From positions 278,718 through 342,717 of the forward strand of contig CAXKVV010002169.1 of NCBI GenBank assembly GCA_964058805.1: a DNA stretch of 64,000 nt, read 5' to 3'. The DNA is from Schoenoplectus triqueter (lineage: Eukaryota > Streptophyta > Magnoliopsida > Poales > Cyperaceae). A model generated the notes under the pieces. The model made no database searches, was not told where the DNA came from, and was given only the letters and a program-made list of their open reading frames with translations. The first letter of the stretch is position 1. Every line of letters begins with the position of its first letter. This document shows, one piece after another, positions 35,010-46,110 of the stretch. The position numbers and the translations under genes were made by a program.

Positions 35010-38000
35010 TTATATTTGGGCCTTATACGTAGCCACCTGTTTAAAGCGGGAGGTTGCTTCCTCACCCGACTTTCTTCCGGGTCTTTGGGCTCGAGCACCT
35101 CGGGGTTTAATATTAAATTTGACCTCTTCTTCTTCTCCAGATGAGGTATCAAATTTAGGGCCTTTATTGAAGGGTTTCTGACCTGTTTTTGTTATAGGCC
35201 GGCTTGGCGCCACAGTAGATTTAGGCAGAAAATACTGGGCGTCATTGAATTTAATCTCATGCACCCCGAATGGTTTGACATCTCCGTCAATTCTCTTTTG
35301 CTTATCATTCTCAATATATTTCAAGCATTGGTGCAGAGTAGATGGTATGACCTGATTACTGTGAAGCCACGGGCGACCAAGCAACGCCCGATAAGAAGTT
35401 TCAGCGTCAATAACATAGAATTTAGTAGGCGCTTTTAGGCTTCCGCACTGCAGGTTCAGAGTTATAGCTCCCAGGGCTTTTTGGGAGTTTTGATTGAAGC
35501 CATGAATGATCACCTTTTCGTCAGATAAATTCTTCACATCTAAGGTGATGGTCTTCAGGGTTTTAAGCGGCATGATATTGATCGAAGACCCTGCATCGAC
35601 CAAGATGCGGCCAATCTTTTGCCCTCCGCAATTTCCGGTGATGTATAATGGGCGATTGTGATCAACGGTGCCTATTAGGAGGTCATCGTCCGTGAAATTT
35701 ATACAGGCGGCCCGCTTGGCGGTGAATAGGGCTTCCTGCATATTTTGCTCGATGAAATATGACTTGTATTTCTCAGGATCTTGCAAGGCCTGGATTAGTA
35801 CCTCCCTTAGGTCTTGTGACATCATCAACGCATCGAATATGCTTAATAACGCTGGAATCTTACGCAGATGTGCCAACACATTGTATTCTTCGCCCGTTGA
35901 CCGGGTCTTTTCTGGGTTCTTGCTTAGGTTCTCAGCCTCTTTACCTTTATTCTGGGCCTTATCTTTTCTCTTATCAGAATCCTTGGGAGCTTGTCTCTCA
36001 GGTATGTAAGTCCCGGATCGGAGTACGGCTTTGCATTCTTCATTCTTGGTCCCAGAGGTGCTTGCTTCCCCTTCATCATTTGGGAAGAACATCTCCTCTA
36101 ATGTTGGCATATCTTCGTCGCGAGAAGAATATACCATGTTGCACGAAGCACCCCAGATCTCTTCGCTTTCTTCTTTATCCACTTCTCCATCTACATCTTC
36201 TTTCTTTTGACCTAGGGTTAACTTCTCCCAGTCTTCTTTGGAGATGAAGTGTTGAAGGGTGATCGCCTCGGGACTGCCCTGCTCGTATTCTTCAATTTTG
36301 TTCTTTCTGGACTTATTGTTTCTATGCTTCTTTCTCTTCTTAAGAACCTGGTCTTGGCTCTGGTCCACCTTATAATATACCCTGGGCTTCGGTGGGACCA
36401 CTGGCGTGATGTCGTCTTTCCATTTCATGCCAGGTTCTTTCTTAAGGGCTTTAAGCATTTTAATCGATTTCTTTGATAGGTGCGTAGTCCATTGTTCTTC
36501 TTGGTTTCCGCTTAACTGGCCCGGGATTTTCTCTTCCTCGTGAGAGATCATATTGGCCTGTTCATGGGCTGATGGGCTTTGCAAGAACCCTTTAGGTAAA
36601 GTAATTTCACCATTTTTGTACGCCTTCTCGACCCAATCTTTGAAGACCCAGCAATCTTCGATTGAGTGCCCTAGTACTCTGTGGTATGGGCAAAAGTTGG
36701 GTTCGTCCGATTTATCGGCATCTTCCGGGCGTTTACTGGCCGGCAGGGTTAGACCGTTCTTCAGTGCCCCTCTGAAAATTTGGGCAACTTTATCTCTCCT
36801 GAAGGAGTACGGTTTAGATTTCTTTTGTTTGAGGGACTCAAAACTCCGTGAACTCCCTCCTGAATTGGGCCTGGGTCCCTTATTGTAATTGTTGCCATTT
36901 GTGCCGCTGCTGCCGCTCTGAGTATCTGCGTTAGCGACCATCTTATCTTTTAATGAGGTGAATGCCACTTTAGTCTCGGCTCGGGCTCCTCGTTGCGGCC
37001 TATTATTCATGAAGTTCGGCACGGTGTGCGGTGACATTCTTTCCATATTGGATACCGATCTGAGCAAGTCTTTGAATGTGTTGACCTTTGTCACACCAAG
37101 AAGCATGCCCATCCACCCGTCAATATTTTTCATGATAAGGTTGACGGCCTCATCTTCAGTTAATGTGCGGTCGCATTTGATGCTGAGATTCCGCCATCTA
37201 TTGATAAAATCTGTCATTGACTCCCCTTTCTTGGGTTTAGTGCTTGCCAGATCGGCTATGTTTATCTTGTCAGACACCATGACAAATCGTGCCCTGAATG
37301 AATCTGCCATCTCGTCCCAGGTCCTGATGCTGTTGTTTTCCAGCGAATAGTACCATTGAAAAGCGGTTCCCACCAAGCTTTGAGGGAATTGTCTCAACAA
37401 CAGTGCATCATTGCCGCCCGTATTGCCGCACGAGGCTACAAAGTGGGCCAGGTGTTGTTCGGGGTTCAGGTCTTTATTGCCTTCCCCTGAGAAGGTCCTG
37501 AAGCGGGGAATCACATACCCTTTAGGATATTCTTCTAAATCGTATATGGCAGGGTATGGATGTCCACAGTTTTTAACGGGAGGGATAGCGTATCCACCTC
37601 CAGCTATTTGCATTTGCTGGGCAATCATGGCTTGAATCTCTTTCCGGGATATTCCCGTTGGTTCAGCCTCCATTTCTATTGTTCTGTGTGGATGGGGTTT
37701 AGAATCGACGGGTTGTTTTCCCTTATGATTGCTTTTGGTACTGTGGACCCCTTCTTGATGGGAGCTACCAGCTTTGAAATTGGCGTCTTGTGATTCTTGC
37801 AATGACTTGACCGCCTTAATTAACTCTTCATTTTGTTTTAGCATGGTAGCGATTAGCTCCCGTTGCCTAATCAGCTCTTCGTCCCGTGCCTCGATGTGGC
37901 CTTTCAATATTTCTATTTCATCGACGGGCACTTCGGGACGTGTTTCAACGTCATCTTCATTATCGAAGAAATCAGGGTTTTCGTTGTGGTCTTCCCCTTC

Positions 38001-38474
38001 CCTGCTATTGCCCTCGGGGTTGACTCTCTTAGGGGGTCTCCCTTTTCTACCATTATTTTTGTTGGTGTTGGTGACGTGAGCTTGATTAGGCGGAGACTGG
38101 TCGTCTTGGACCATATTCACCTCACCATCAGTATCCGGATCAGTATCATAGCTTATACTGATGGTGTTGACCGAGAAGTGCTCTTCGTAGCGAGCGGTTC
38201 TTCTCTTCTTCTTTGTTTGGTCAGGGGCAGTTACTTTTAGACTATTAAGTGGTATTCTTGAGCCTAATCGGCTGAATACACTCTTCTGGCCTAGGCGGCT
38301 GAATACACTCTCGGGCGGAGTGCAAGAGTTGCCTGCCTTGCTGGGCTGGGCTTGAGACTGGGGTTTCGTTGGCTGGGAACCCTTTGGGACCCACACCTGC
38401 TGGGTGCTAGGTGTTGCCTTTGGTGTAAATTTCCTTGGGTGCGGAGTGGAGACAATGGCTTGCGGCCGAGCCAT
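35010..38474 (-). CDS. Retrotransposon Gag-protease polyprotein
   Basis: 1154 residues from an ATG. A basic, low-complexity N-terminus precedes the retrotransposon Gag domain (about 325-480) with FQWYYSLENNSIRTWDEM and FINRWRNLSIKCD. At 551-630 there is a Gag C-terminal module with a C-x2-H-x4-H-x4-C arrangement (CPYHRVLGHSIEDC), a variant zinc knuckle. After a long charged linker, an aspartic protease lies at about 940-1055 with active site ILVDAGSSINIM (D960) and the partner motif ALLGRPWLH. DAG in place of DTG/DSG is tolerated in plant Ty3 proteases. It forms the particle and processes the polyprotein. The frame is intact. Confidence 0.92.
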   Translation of the reverse strand: MARPQAIVSTPHPRKFTPKATPSTQQVWVPKGSQPTKPQSQAQPSKAGNSCTPPESVFSRLGQKSVFSRLGSRIPLNSLKVTAPDQTKKKRRTARYEEHFSVNTISISYDTDPDTDGEVNMVQDDQSPPNQAHVTNTNKNNGRKGRPPKRVNPEGNSREGEDHNENPDFFDNEDDVETRPEVPVDEIEILKGHIEARDEELIRQRELIATMLKQNEELIKAVKSLQESQDANFKAGSSHQEGVHSTKSNHKGKQPVDSKPHPHRTIEMEAEPTGISRKEIQAMIAQQMQIAGGGYAIPPVKNCGHPYPAIYDLEEYPKGYVIPRFRTFSGEGNKDLNPEQHLAHFVASCGNTGGNDALLLRQFPQSLVGTAFQWYYSLENNSIRTWDEMADSFRARFVMVSDKINIADLASTKPKKGESMTDFINRWRNLSIKCDRTLTEDEAVNLIMKNIDGWMGMLLGVTKVNTFKDLLRSVSNMERMSPHTVPNFMNNRPQRGARAETKVAFTSLKDKMVANADTQSGSSGTNGNNYNKGPRPNSGGSSRSFESLKQKKSKPYSFRRDKVAQIFRGALKNGLTLPASKRPEDADKSDEPNFCPYHRVLGHSIEDCWVFKDWVEKAYKNGEITLPKGFLQSPSAHEQANMISHEEEKIPGQLSGNQEEQWTTHLSKKSIKMLKALKKEPGMKWKDDITPVVPPKPRVYYKVDQSQDQVLKKRKKHRNNKSRKNKIEEYEQGSPEAITLQHFISKEDWEKLTLGQKKEDVDGEVDKEESEEIWGASCNMVYSSRDEDMPTLEEMFFPNDEGEASTSGTKNEECKAVLRSGTYIPERQAPKDSDKRKDKAQNKGKEAENLSKNPEKTRSTGEEYNVLAHLRKIPALLSIFDALMMSQDLREVLIQALQDPEKYKSYFIEQNMQEALFTAKRAACINFTDDDLLIGTVDHNRPLYITGNCGGQKIGRILVDAGSSINIMPLKTLKTITLDVKNLSDEKVIIHGFNQNSQKALGAITLNLQCGSLKAPTKFYVIDAETSYRALLGRPWLHSNQVIPSTLHQCLKYIENDKQKRIDGDVKPFGVHEIKFNDAQYFLPKSTVAPSRPITKTGQKPFNKGPKFDTSSGEEEEVKFNIKPRGARAQRPGRKSGEEATSRFKQVATYKAQI

Positions 38475-38634
38475 GCCTTGAGATTGACCGGAGCGGGAGA
38501 CGTATTGTCTCGACCTAGCGTTCTTGACGCTCTTCTTCTGTTTGAGGGCCCTGTGAGCCTTATAGATGGCTTCTGCAGGGGCTTGAGACTTGTCCTAGCG
38601 GCGCTGAGGCCTTTGAGTTAGGCGAGGTGTGGGC
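38475..38634 (-). other. Short spacer between ORF1 and gag
   Basis: 160 bp separate the ORF1 stop from the Gag ATG, and the two frames differ. Nothing else is recognised in it. Confidence 0.5.
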
Positions 38635-39081
38635 TTAGGCACCTCCCATGCCTGTGGCCGAGTTCTTGGCCACTATTCGGAGGGCCGTGAATTTGTTGGA
38701 GACTGGGATAGCTGGCCTAGCCACCAGCTGGTTCTGGTATGCATCCAGGGCCCTCTTCCTGGATGCTTGAGAGTTACGGGCAGTTTGGGCTGCGACCTTT
38801 GGGGCTGTCCTCTTGGACGGTCGCCTTCTCCTCTTTGGGGAGGTAGTAGGAGAGGCCATTACATTGTTCGAGATGCCCTTGGGAGTTAGGGTAATCGAGT
38901 CCTCCTCCTCGTCCGGGATGGAGATCCGGACGGTTGCGGGAGTGATCGTGGCCACTGGAGCTGGGCCGTAGATGGTAAGTTCTTGCGGGATGGTCCCGAA
39001 GAACATAAAGAGCTTGCCCTCTGGGCTATGTGCAGGAGTGACAGTGTAGGGAGCAAGGTTGAAGTTTCCGAAGTATGCCAT
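38635..39081 (-). CDS. Retrotransposon ORF1, small basic protein upstream of gag
   Basis: About 148 residues from the ATG at 39081 (MAYFGNFNLAPYTVTPAHS...). The open frame extends upstream to 39141, but the sequence just before the ATG looks like an intron end (branch-like TGACTAAT, T-rich tract, TTTTTGCAG), so I prefer this start. A conserved N-terminal part (FFGTIPQE) is followed by an acidic segment, then a strongly basic tract, SPKRRRRPSKRTAP, that could be a nuclear localisation or RNA-binding signal. The neighbouring element at 48.1-48.6 kb encodes a recognisable relative, which supports it as a real gene. An extra ORF before gag is typical of Ogre-like elements. Function unknown. Confidence 0.75.
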   Translation of the reverse strand: MAYFGNFNLAPYTVTPAHSPEGKLFMFFGTIPQELTIYGPAPVATITPATVRISIPDEEEDSITLTPKGISNNVMASPTTSPKRRRRPSKRTAPKVAAQTARNSQASRKRALDAYQNQLVARPAIPVSNKFTALRIVAKNSATGMGGA

Positions 39082-39198
39082 TTCCTGCAAAAACAAAAAT
39101 ACTTGAAAATCATTAGTCATTTTTAGCGCATAGAAGACCACTTGTATCTCTTAACTATTCTATTTGCCTCTCTCTTTCAGAGATAAGAGGAGAATCTA

Positions 39199-39217
39199 GG
39201 TCCCACCGGGCGTGCCA
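39199..39217 (-). promoter_or_regulatory. Primer-binding site
   Basis: On the sense strand TGGCACGCCCGGTGGGACC begins five bases (GGATC) after the 5' LTR end. It starts with the TGG expected for pairing to a tRNA 3' CCA. The same site with one base change and the same spacer occurs beside the second element (48617-48635). The priming tRNA was not assigned. Confidence 0.75.
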
Positions 39218-39538
39218 GATCCTGTGCGACCCTTTTTCGCGCGCCACGCACCGCCGCTGGGCGATGGGTTGCGGAAGAAGGACACGGAGATCCCTCCCGA
39301 GCGTGCATCTGCTGGGTGCCGGCTGATTCTGCCGTTTAGAGAGATTTGGATGCACATTCAGGGGGTTTTTTAGTGATTGTGAGTTCTTGTAGATTCCGAT
39401 GGGCGCAAGCCCCCACCGTTAATTACCCTGGGCTACTAACCTCGAGGCACCTCTGGATCTTTGAAAGGGGAAGCAAATAATATAGTTAAAAGATGGTCAA
39501 GTGGTCGTCTGGGTTCACAAAAGGGGTCAATTCCAAGG

Positions 39539-40158
39539 AAGACGAACCTACTACAGATCGGTTCAGTCTTTACCGCTTCAAAAGATAACCTTACTACATA
39601 TCAGATTAATCTCTTTGAAGGGGTTTGAGGTGAGTCTACTACAGAACGACTCGACCTCAGTTCATTTAGAAAATGAACCTACTTAATCCTATGGAAGACG
39701 AACCTACTACAGATCGGTTCAGTCTATACCACCTCGAGAGATAACCTTACTACAGACCAGGTTAATCTCTTCAGAGGGGCTTGAGGTGAGTCTACTACAG
39801 AACGACTCAACCTCCGTTGATCTAGAAGATAAACCTACTACAGAACGGTTCAATCTTAACTAGTCAACAACCAATCGCACAAAATACAACTCGAAGCACT
39901 AAGCCAGTTGATCTTGAGGTTGGTGAATCAGGAGAAGGGTGGATATGGCCCACGTGTTTCTTCTCACCGATCTTCTAGATCATGAATTCGAAGCACTAAG
40001 CCGATCCATAAACCTAGGAAACACAGTTACACACAATGTCAAACCTGAAGCACTGAGCCAGCTTAACATTGAGGCATGTGTTAGTGAAGGAACCTACCTA
40101 CAGAACGGTTCACATTCACTGTTTTGTGGATGAATCTACTACAGAACGATTCAATCTC
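39539..40158. repeat. Covarying hairpin array, right LTR
   Basis: The same nine hairpins as in the left LTR, offset by 20915. In the fourth hairpin the outer arm is AAGAC here but AAGAT in the left LTR; this C restores a G-C pair in place of a G-T wobble. In the genomic RNA this field lies in the 5' leader, roughly 0.3-0.9 kb before the LTR end and primer-binding site. Confidence 0.8.
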
Positions 40159-42690
40159 ACGATCTCGGGAGATGAACCAGAAGACAAACTTATCGACGGA
40201 TGAGTTCAGTCTTGCTAGCTCAAAGGGTCATGAATTACTTGTTCATGACACCGAGTCATTAAGATGTCACTTCTCTCGGACATCGTAATGTTCATATCTC
40301 TTGGAATCGACATATCTCTTCATGTTGATGTCGCAGCCTTGGTCATTCTTCAGGGGGCGTCAAGATGTTCTTGTCCCGACTAATCATTCTATATGTTGCA
40401 TTACTTGTGCAAAATTACTATGTTGCCCTACACCCCTCGTGTGAGCGTATTTAATCATGAGTTACTTGCTCATGGTAATGAGTCATTATGATATCACTTC
40501 TCTCGGACATCGTAATGTTCTTCTTCCTCAGAGTCGACATATTTCTCCATGTTGATGTCGCAGCCCTGGTTATTCTTCATCAAGTGTCAAGATGTTCTTG
40601 TCTCGACATATCTTCTCGTGTTGCTGTCCAAGCCTTAGTTATTCTACGTTAAGATGTTCTTGTCTTAACATATCTTCTCATGTTGCTGTTGCAACCTTGA
40701 TTATTCTTCGTCAAGATGTTCTTGTCCTGACTAATCATTCTAAATGTTATATCATGCGTGCAAAAATCCTCATGTTGCTCCACACCCCTTTGTGTGAGCA
40801 TATTTGTTCATCTCCAAAATGTAAAAAGCTTATTACATAATATCTTCCATTATTATCTCTATTATAAAGATGATTTTATTTATTATTATTTTTTTTATTT
40901 TTAAACTCTATTTATTTCTATAGAAAATTATTTACAAAAATAATAGGAAATGGGTTAGCTATTAACTAGAATTTTATTTATATTTTTTTTGGGATTTTAT
41001 AATAGCTAAAATAGTAGAATTTTATTATTTTTTTTAAGCTCTATTTACTTTGTAGAAAATCATTTACAAAATAATAGAAAATAAAATGGCTATGATTTTA
41101 TTTGTATTTTTAAAATATTTATAATAGCCAAAGTAATAGAATTTCATTATTATATTTCATTATGTTGAAACATTATTCATTATGTAGAAATTATTTACAA
41201 ATCAAAAAGGTGATTAGCTATATTATTTTTATTTTATTTTATTTCTAGGATCTATAATAGCTAAAAGAAAATCATTATTAATATTCTATAGTTTTTTATT
41301 ATATATATTTTTTTATTATTTCTATTTATTATCTATAGAAAAATATAAGATTTTTTTATTATTATTATCATTATTTGAAAATAGCCATAAGGGATGGAAT
41401 TCATTATATTCTTTATTACAACTATTATTTTTATTGCATTTTATCCATCAAAAATATTTTTATTGTATATTTGTATAGAAATAACAAAAGAAATGCAATT
41501 CATTTTATTATAAAACTATATTATCATTCTTTATTATAGAAGAAAATGCATTTACTATCTATTACCATGGATATATATATTTTTGTATATTTTGTACTAT
41601 TTATTTTTATTATTATTTTTTTACAGAAAAATATCAACATAATATCTATTATTATTTATTTTATTTATCAAAGAATAGAGCTAATCTTATTATCTATCAT
41701 TGCATATTATTATTATCATTATTATTTCATGAAAATCACTTGAAAAATCAGTAAAATATATCTAACTATTATTCATGATTTTATTTGAATTTTTGGAATT
41801 TTTATAGTATTTAAAATGACAAGTCAAAGCTAAGTCAAATATATCAATATATGTAATATCTTTTGCTTTTAAATTTTTTCAACATGATTATATTTTTAAA
41901 GCTGGAATATTATTATATATAAAAATAGTATGAAAAATAAGGAAATTTTAGAAACAAATTTGAGTTAATTTGGAGTTCAGGAGCATTTCCAAATGATTTA
42001 TTTACTCTATATCATTAATATTCTGTTATTATTTAATTATTGGGCCTAATCTGGGCCGTCAGATCTATATCAAGATTGGCGCCTATCTTTTATTTAACTC
42101 CGTTCTTATTTGGGCCGCCAGATTCACTTCAAGATTAAACCCCACAAGATGTAAGGCCCAGATTCATTCTGTATCTTTATTTAAAATAGTGCTTTATTTC
42201 AAACGTCCGATCTCTTCAAGATCCACACACGCGCATCAATATCCGTGCTGCCGCGATTCTCTGACTCTCCAGTCAACATAAGCTCCAAGATTCGTGCCAT
42301 TGGCAGCGCCGGCGACTGCGGCCATCTCCCTCCGATCAGGCAACTACCCTAGTGTCGTCTTGCCATGGAGAGTCATTCTACGGCGTCTGATCGACGATCT
42401 ATCCGGTGAATCGTGATGTATGCCACTACCAGATGAACTAATTTGGTACCAGTCGGTACCGAGTTTCATATCCCGTAAATTCAAAGCAATTGATCATCTT
42501 TTCCAACAATTAGTCACTCAATTAGTATCGTACATACATGTAAATGCCTTCTAACACAATTAGAACGATTCAAATTGGTCTATAACTCCATTACTTGGGA
42601 TAATTGCTGAAGTGCAATAGAGGGCGTCGGTACCGATTGCAATTTACTTCAAATTCTTGTTATTCATTGATCAATATTGTCATTATCATG

Positions 42691-43480
42691 CTTAATACTC
42701 TTTATAACACTTATTCAAACCATGATACACATGATTATGCTTATGATCTTCCCTAATTCTCGATCTAAAACTCAATTTCAGAAACGGGACGCGATGGCAG
42801 TATTAGGACTCTAAATCAGTCGAGTTCTCAAGATTATATCTGAGATCAATCGACTCCAAATGATTATATGGACTCTGATACATATAGTGTTAACAAAGAT
42901 TAAGATAATTCCAACTCAAGAATCAAGAATTAACCAATGAATTCAACTGTTACCGAGTTCTCAAGTTGAACTGAGATCGATCGATTTAACAGCTTCATTC
43001 ATCAATCTTTAAGCGAAATTCATCAAAAGAAATGAAAGATTCATACTCTATAAACTTGCAATGCATGAAATAAGGAAGAAAATCATGAAGAAATAGTTGA
43101 AATTTGAAGAAATTCAAGAACAGTACAGTAAAATACTGATATCCAGTGGCAATTACATCTCTAAAGCTCCAATCTTCAAGAATTAAACCCACTAACTCCC
43201 AATTAACAGATAATAGAGTATAAAGCTTACCTTCAGACAAGTAATTGAAGCAAAGGAATTGAGTTCTCAAGTTAAAACTGAGATCAATCAATTCTATCAA
43301 GCTTCTCTCGGTTCTTGCCTCTTTCCTTGCTCTCTCTCTCTCTAGACTCTATATGCAATCTCTAAAGTATTCTCTCTTTATCTCTTATCTTCTGTATCGT
43401 GTGTTCTTCAATTTCCATGGATTAGGGGTTTATATAAGCAATTAAAGAGTGTATCAAAGGGGTTAGAGCTATACACCATC
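42691..43480. repeat. 790-bp segment found only in the right LTR
   Basis: It interrupts the shared LTR sequence and is bounded by CATG on both sides (42687-42690 and 43481-43484). No terminal inverted repeats or TG..CA ends fit the breakpoints. It contains three hairpins with constant inner stem TCTCA/TGAGA and different paired outer stems (42818-42855, 42947-42992, 43256-43294), and a CT microsatellite near 43328. It is either an insertion with a 4-bp duplication, or ancestral LTR sequence lost from the left LTR by deletion between CATG repeats. Confidence 0.85.
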
Positions 43481-45839
43481 CATGCACCAGCAATTGGACT
43501 CCCTTGGCTCATGGACATGGTTCTCCAATTCTGTTATCCCTTCTGTTGCGATGTGGGCCCTGTTTTAAAGAATCCAAAGCTTATTCCTTTGATTGTTGAC
43601 CATGTTTGACTCATCTCTTTATCTGTTGCTAGAACCTTCTAGAGCATCTAAACATACTATATATACTCACTCTAATGCATCTGAGGCACCCTTCTGCTTT
43701 CTGCCATTGTTATTTTCTTTCAAAGCTCAAAGCTTCATCACCCGATTCCACCTCTTGGCTCAAGTCACATCTCCATCGTTCAATTGATAATCTCCATCAT
43801 CTAAACAGCATCGTGTAGGTATGCAGAGGCTATAAGCATTACCAATTCGAGTTTACAGCACAGAGTTTCAATTTTCATCCATTTGCCCGATTTCATCACT
43901 TCATCTCAATTACTTCAATTCATCCCATAATTGCTGCTCCTTTCTTCATCTACAGCGTCGCCTAAGTGAATAGAAGGAGTCTGCATCATCAATTTTTGAT
44001 TTTGAAGTAGGAATTGAAGTGCTTCATTAATTGCCCGAGGTATTCATCTCTTTCAATCACCATATTCACTTCTTATCCTTCAATTCTGATTATTCACACA
44101 TCTTCTCCAATGCATAGGCTAGCTCTAGGCGAAAGGAATTGAAGTTGTGAGCTTTGGAGAGCTTGATCACCTCTAATGGCGCCTTCTGCATCGTCGAGAA
44201 GAAGAAAGAAGAGAGGGAGGGGAGAAGGAGAAGAGAGGGAAGGAGGCGCGCCTGGCGCACAGAGTCCACAACTAGGTGGGGCCCACAGTCAGAGGAGCAA
44301 CACAGATAAGCCAGGTGCACATTCCCTTTTCTTTCTCATTTAAATTTCTGCTTGAACCTGCATATAGACTTGGCTCATAGTCATCTGCATAGGCTATACA
44401 CTCATGAACCTTACAAATGGGCCCCATGTGTAAGCATCTGAGTCTCGGCCCATTAGTCCAGTTATGGATTGATTAATCCCTTGCTTAAGTTTAATTGATC
44501 TGACTTGGCACATCCTGATAGGTCCACTTATTTAATCAATCCATTAATCATCTGCATTAGTGTTAAGCATGCTGAGGTGGCTTTGTAGTGTAGTGCCATG
44601 TGGCTTAACCCTCTGTGATGTGGCACCAATGGCCAGCTGCCATATGGCACTGGAGTGTTGAGGTGTGATGCTGTGGTGTTGCCATGTGGCATATGGAAGG
44701 GTGAGGTGGGCCTGTCAGGTCTTGCCACGTGGCATGTTGGTGGGGCCCACATGTCAGGTCAGTATGGTGGTGGGGCCCACATGGCTGAGGTGGATCAATA
44801 GGGTGCTGACACGTGGCACGAGGTGGCCCAGTGAGATACTGACACGTGTCACACCCTCTCTCTTCTCTGATTATGTGTATGCGTGTTTAGGATCCCCAGT
44901 TTGCACCCAGATGTGTCTCTATCCCCAAGTTGCACCCAGATAAACCCTTGATTGAATCTCAGCCTTTGATCTTCTATTTTTTAATCTGTTTATCTTCCCT
45001 GAATTTATTCTGATAGCTCCACTTATCCAAAAATCATGAAAATTTCACCAAAAATCCCTAAATTCATGATGATCATCCCTGTAATTTTTAATTCCATTTT
45101 TACCCTTCCTTCTCTGAATTAAAATTTTTAATTCCATTTTTTTAATCCCAGATTTCATTTGTAGCTCAATGTCTCTGCCAATTATCTCTCTCCTGCAGAA
45201 ACCACCCTAACCAAATACCAATTAGACTTATATTGATATTCATTAGGGTTTGATCTGATCAACAGTTGATTACATGTCAACAGTTGATACAAATCTAGAC
45301 TTGATCAGATGGTTGCTCCCAGCTTTGGCACCTGATCAGTCTTGTGAAATTGACTTTCAATCCCTTAACATGAGGGTGACTTGGTCAAAGAACTGACTAC
45401 TTATCAGTAATTGACACAAATCAAAGCATGGTTAGGTGGTTGCTCACAGCTTTGGCACCAGGTCAGCCTTGAAAGCAAAATCACATTTGGAATTTCTCAT
45501 GACTAGTTGTATCAGAATACTAGCTTGGCATTGACATCATTTCATGTAGCATAGGGATTATACTGCTTCAGCTCCTTTCTAGGGTTTGCTATAGTGATAG
45601 ATTCTCAGGGTTCAATTCTGACTCTTTTAACAGGTCACTGAGGTGTGGGGTCCACCTGTCAGTGAAAATGGTCACATGGGTGACTCGTCAGATAGGCTAG
45701 GTTTATGTTGTTAGGTCCATCTACAAGGGACTGCCAGGTGGGTCCCACTTGTCAGAGAAAATGTAATCAAATGGCTGACCCGTCAGGAGATTTTCTCTCT
45801 CCGAAATCTCCCGAGGGTCAGCCACCTCGAATGAGTAGG

Positions 45840-46110
45840 AGGTGGTGGAGTATTTATATCCTTGCTCCGCATTTAGGATTTCCTTGTGGGATTAGTGCTT
45901 AACCTCTGTTCCGGGTTGATTAGTTTCCTTAGCAAAATGGGCTAGGTCCATGTCATTGGAGCTGCTCATAAGGGACTGCCATGTGGGTCCCACTTGTCAG
46001 AAAAGATATAATCACATGGTGACACCCGAGAGATCTCCTCTCTCCCTCGATCCTCTCGGCTGTCACTCATGCTGAGTGGATAGAGAATAGTGGGGTATTT
46101 ATACTCTTCA
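45840..46110 (-). promoter_or_regulatory. Twin TATAAATA boxes of the 5' LTR
   Basis: On the minus strand TATAAATA lies at 46096-46103 and 45851-45858, in tandem blocks of about 245 bp. They are 186 and 431 bases into the LTR in the sense direction. Transcription would start roughly 30 bases further on, giving a leader of nearly 6.6-6.9 kb of LTR in this copy. Inferred from motif and position only. Confidence 0.5.

Noticed and set aside
35668..38621. Plus-strand open frames opposite Gag-protease
   Set aside because: Shadows of the Gag-protease frame.
42691..43480. A solo LTR or MITE nested in the right LTR
   Set aside because: The breakpoints give neither TG...CA ends nor terminal inverted repeats; only a 4-bp CATG repeat.
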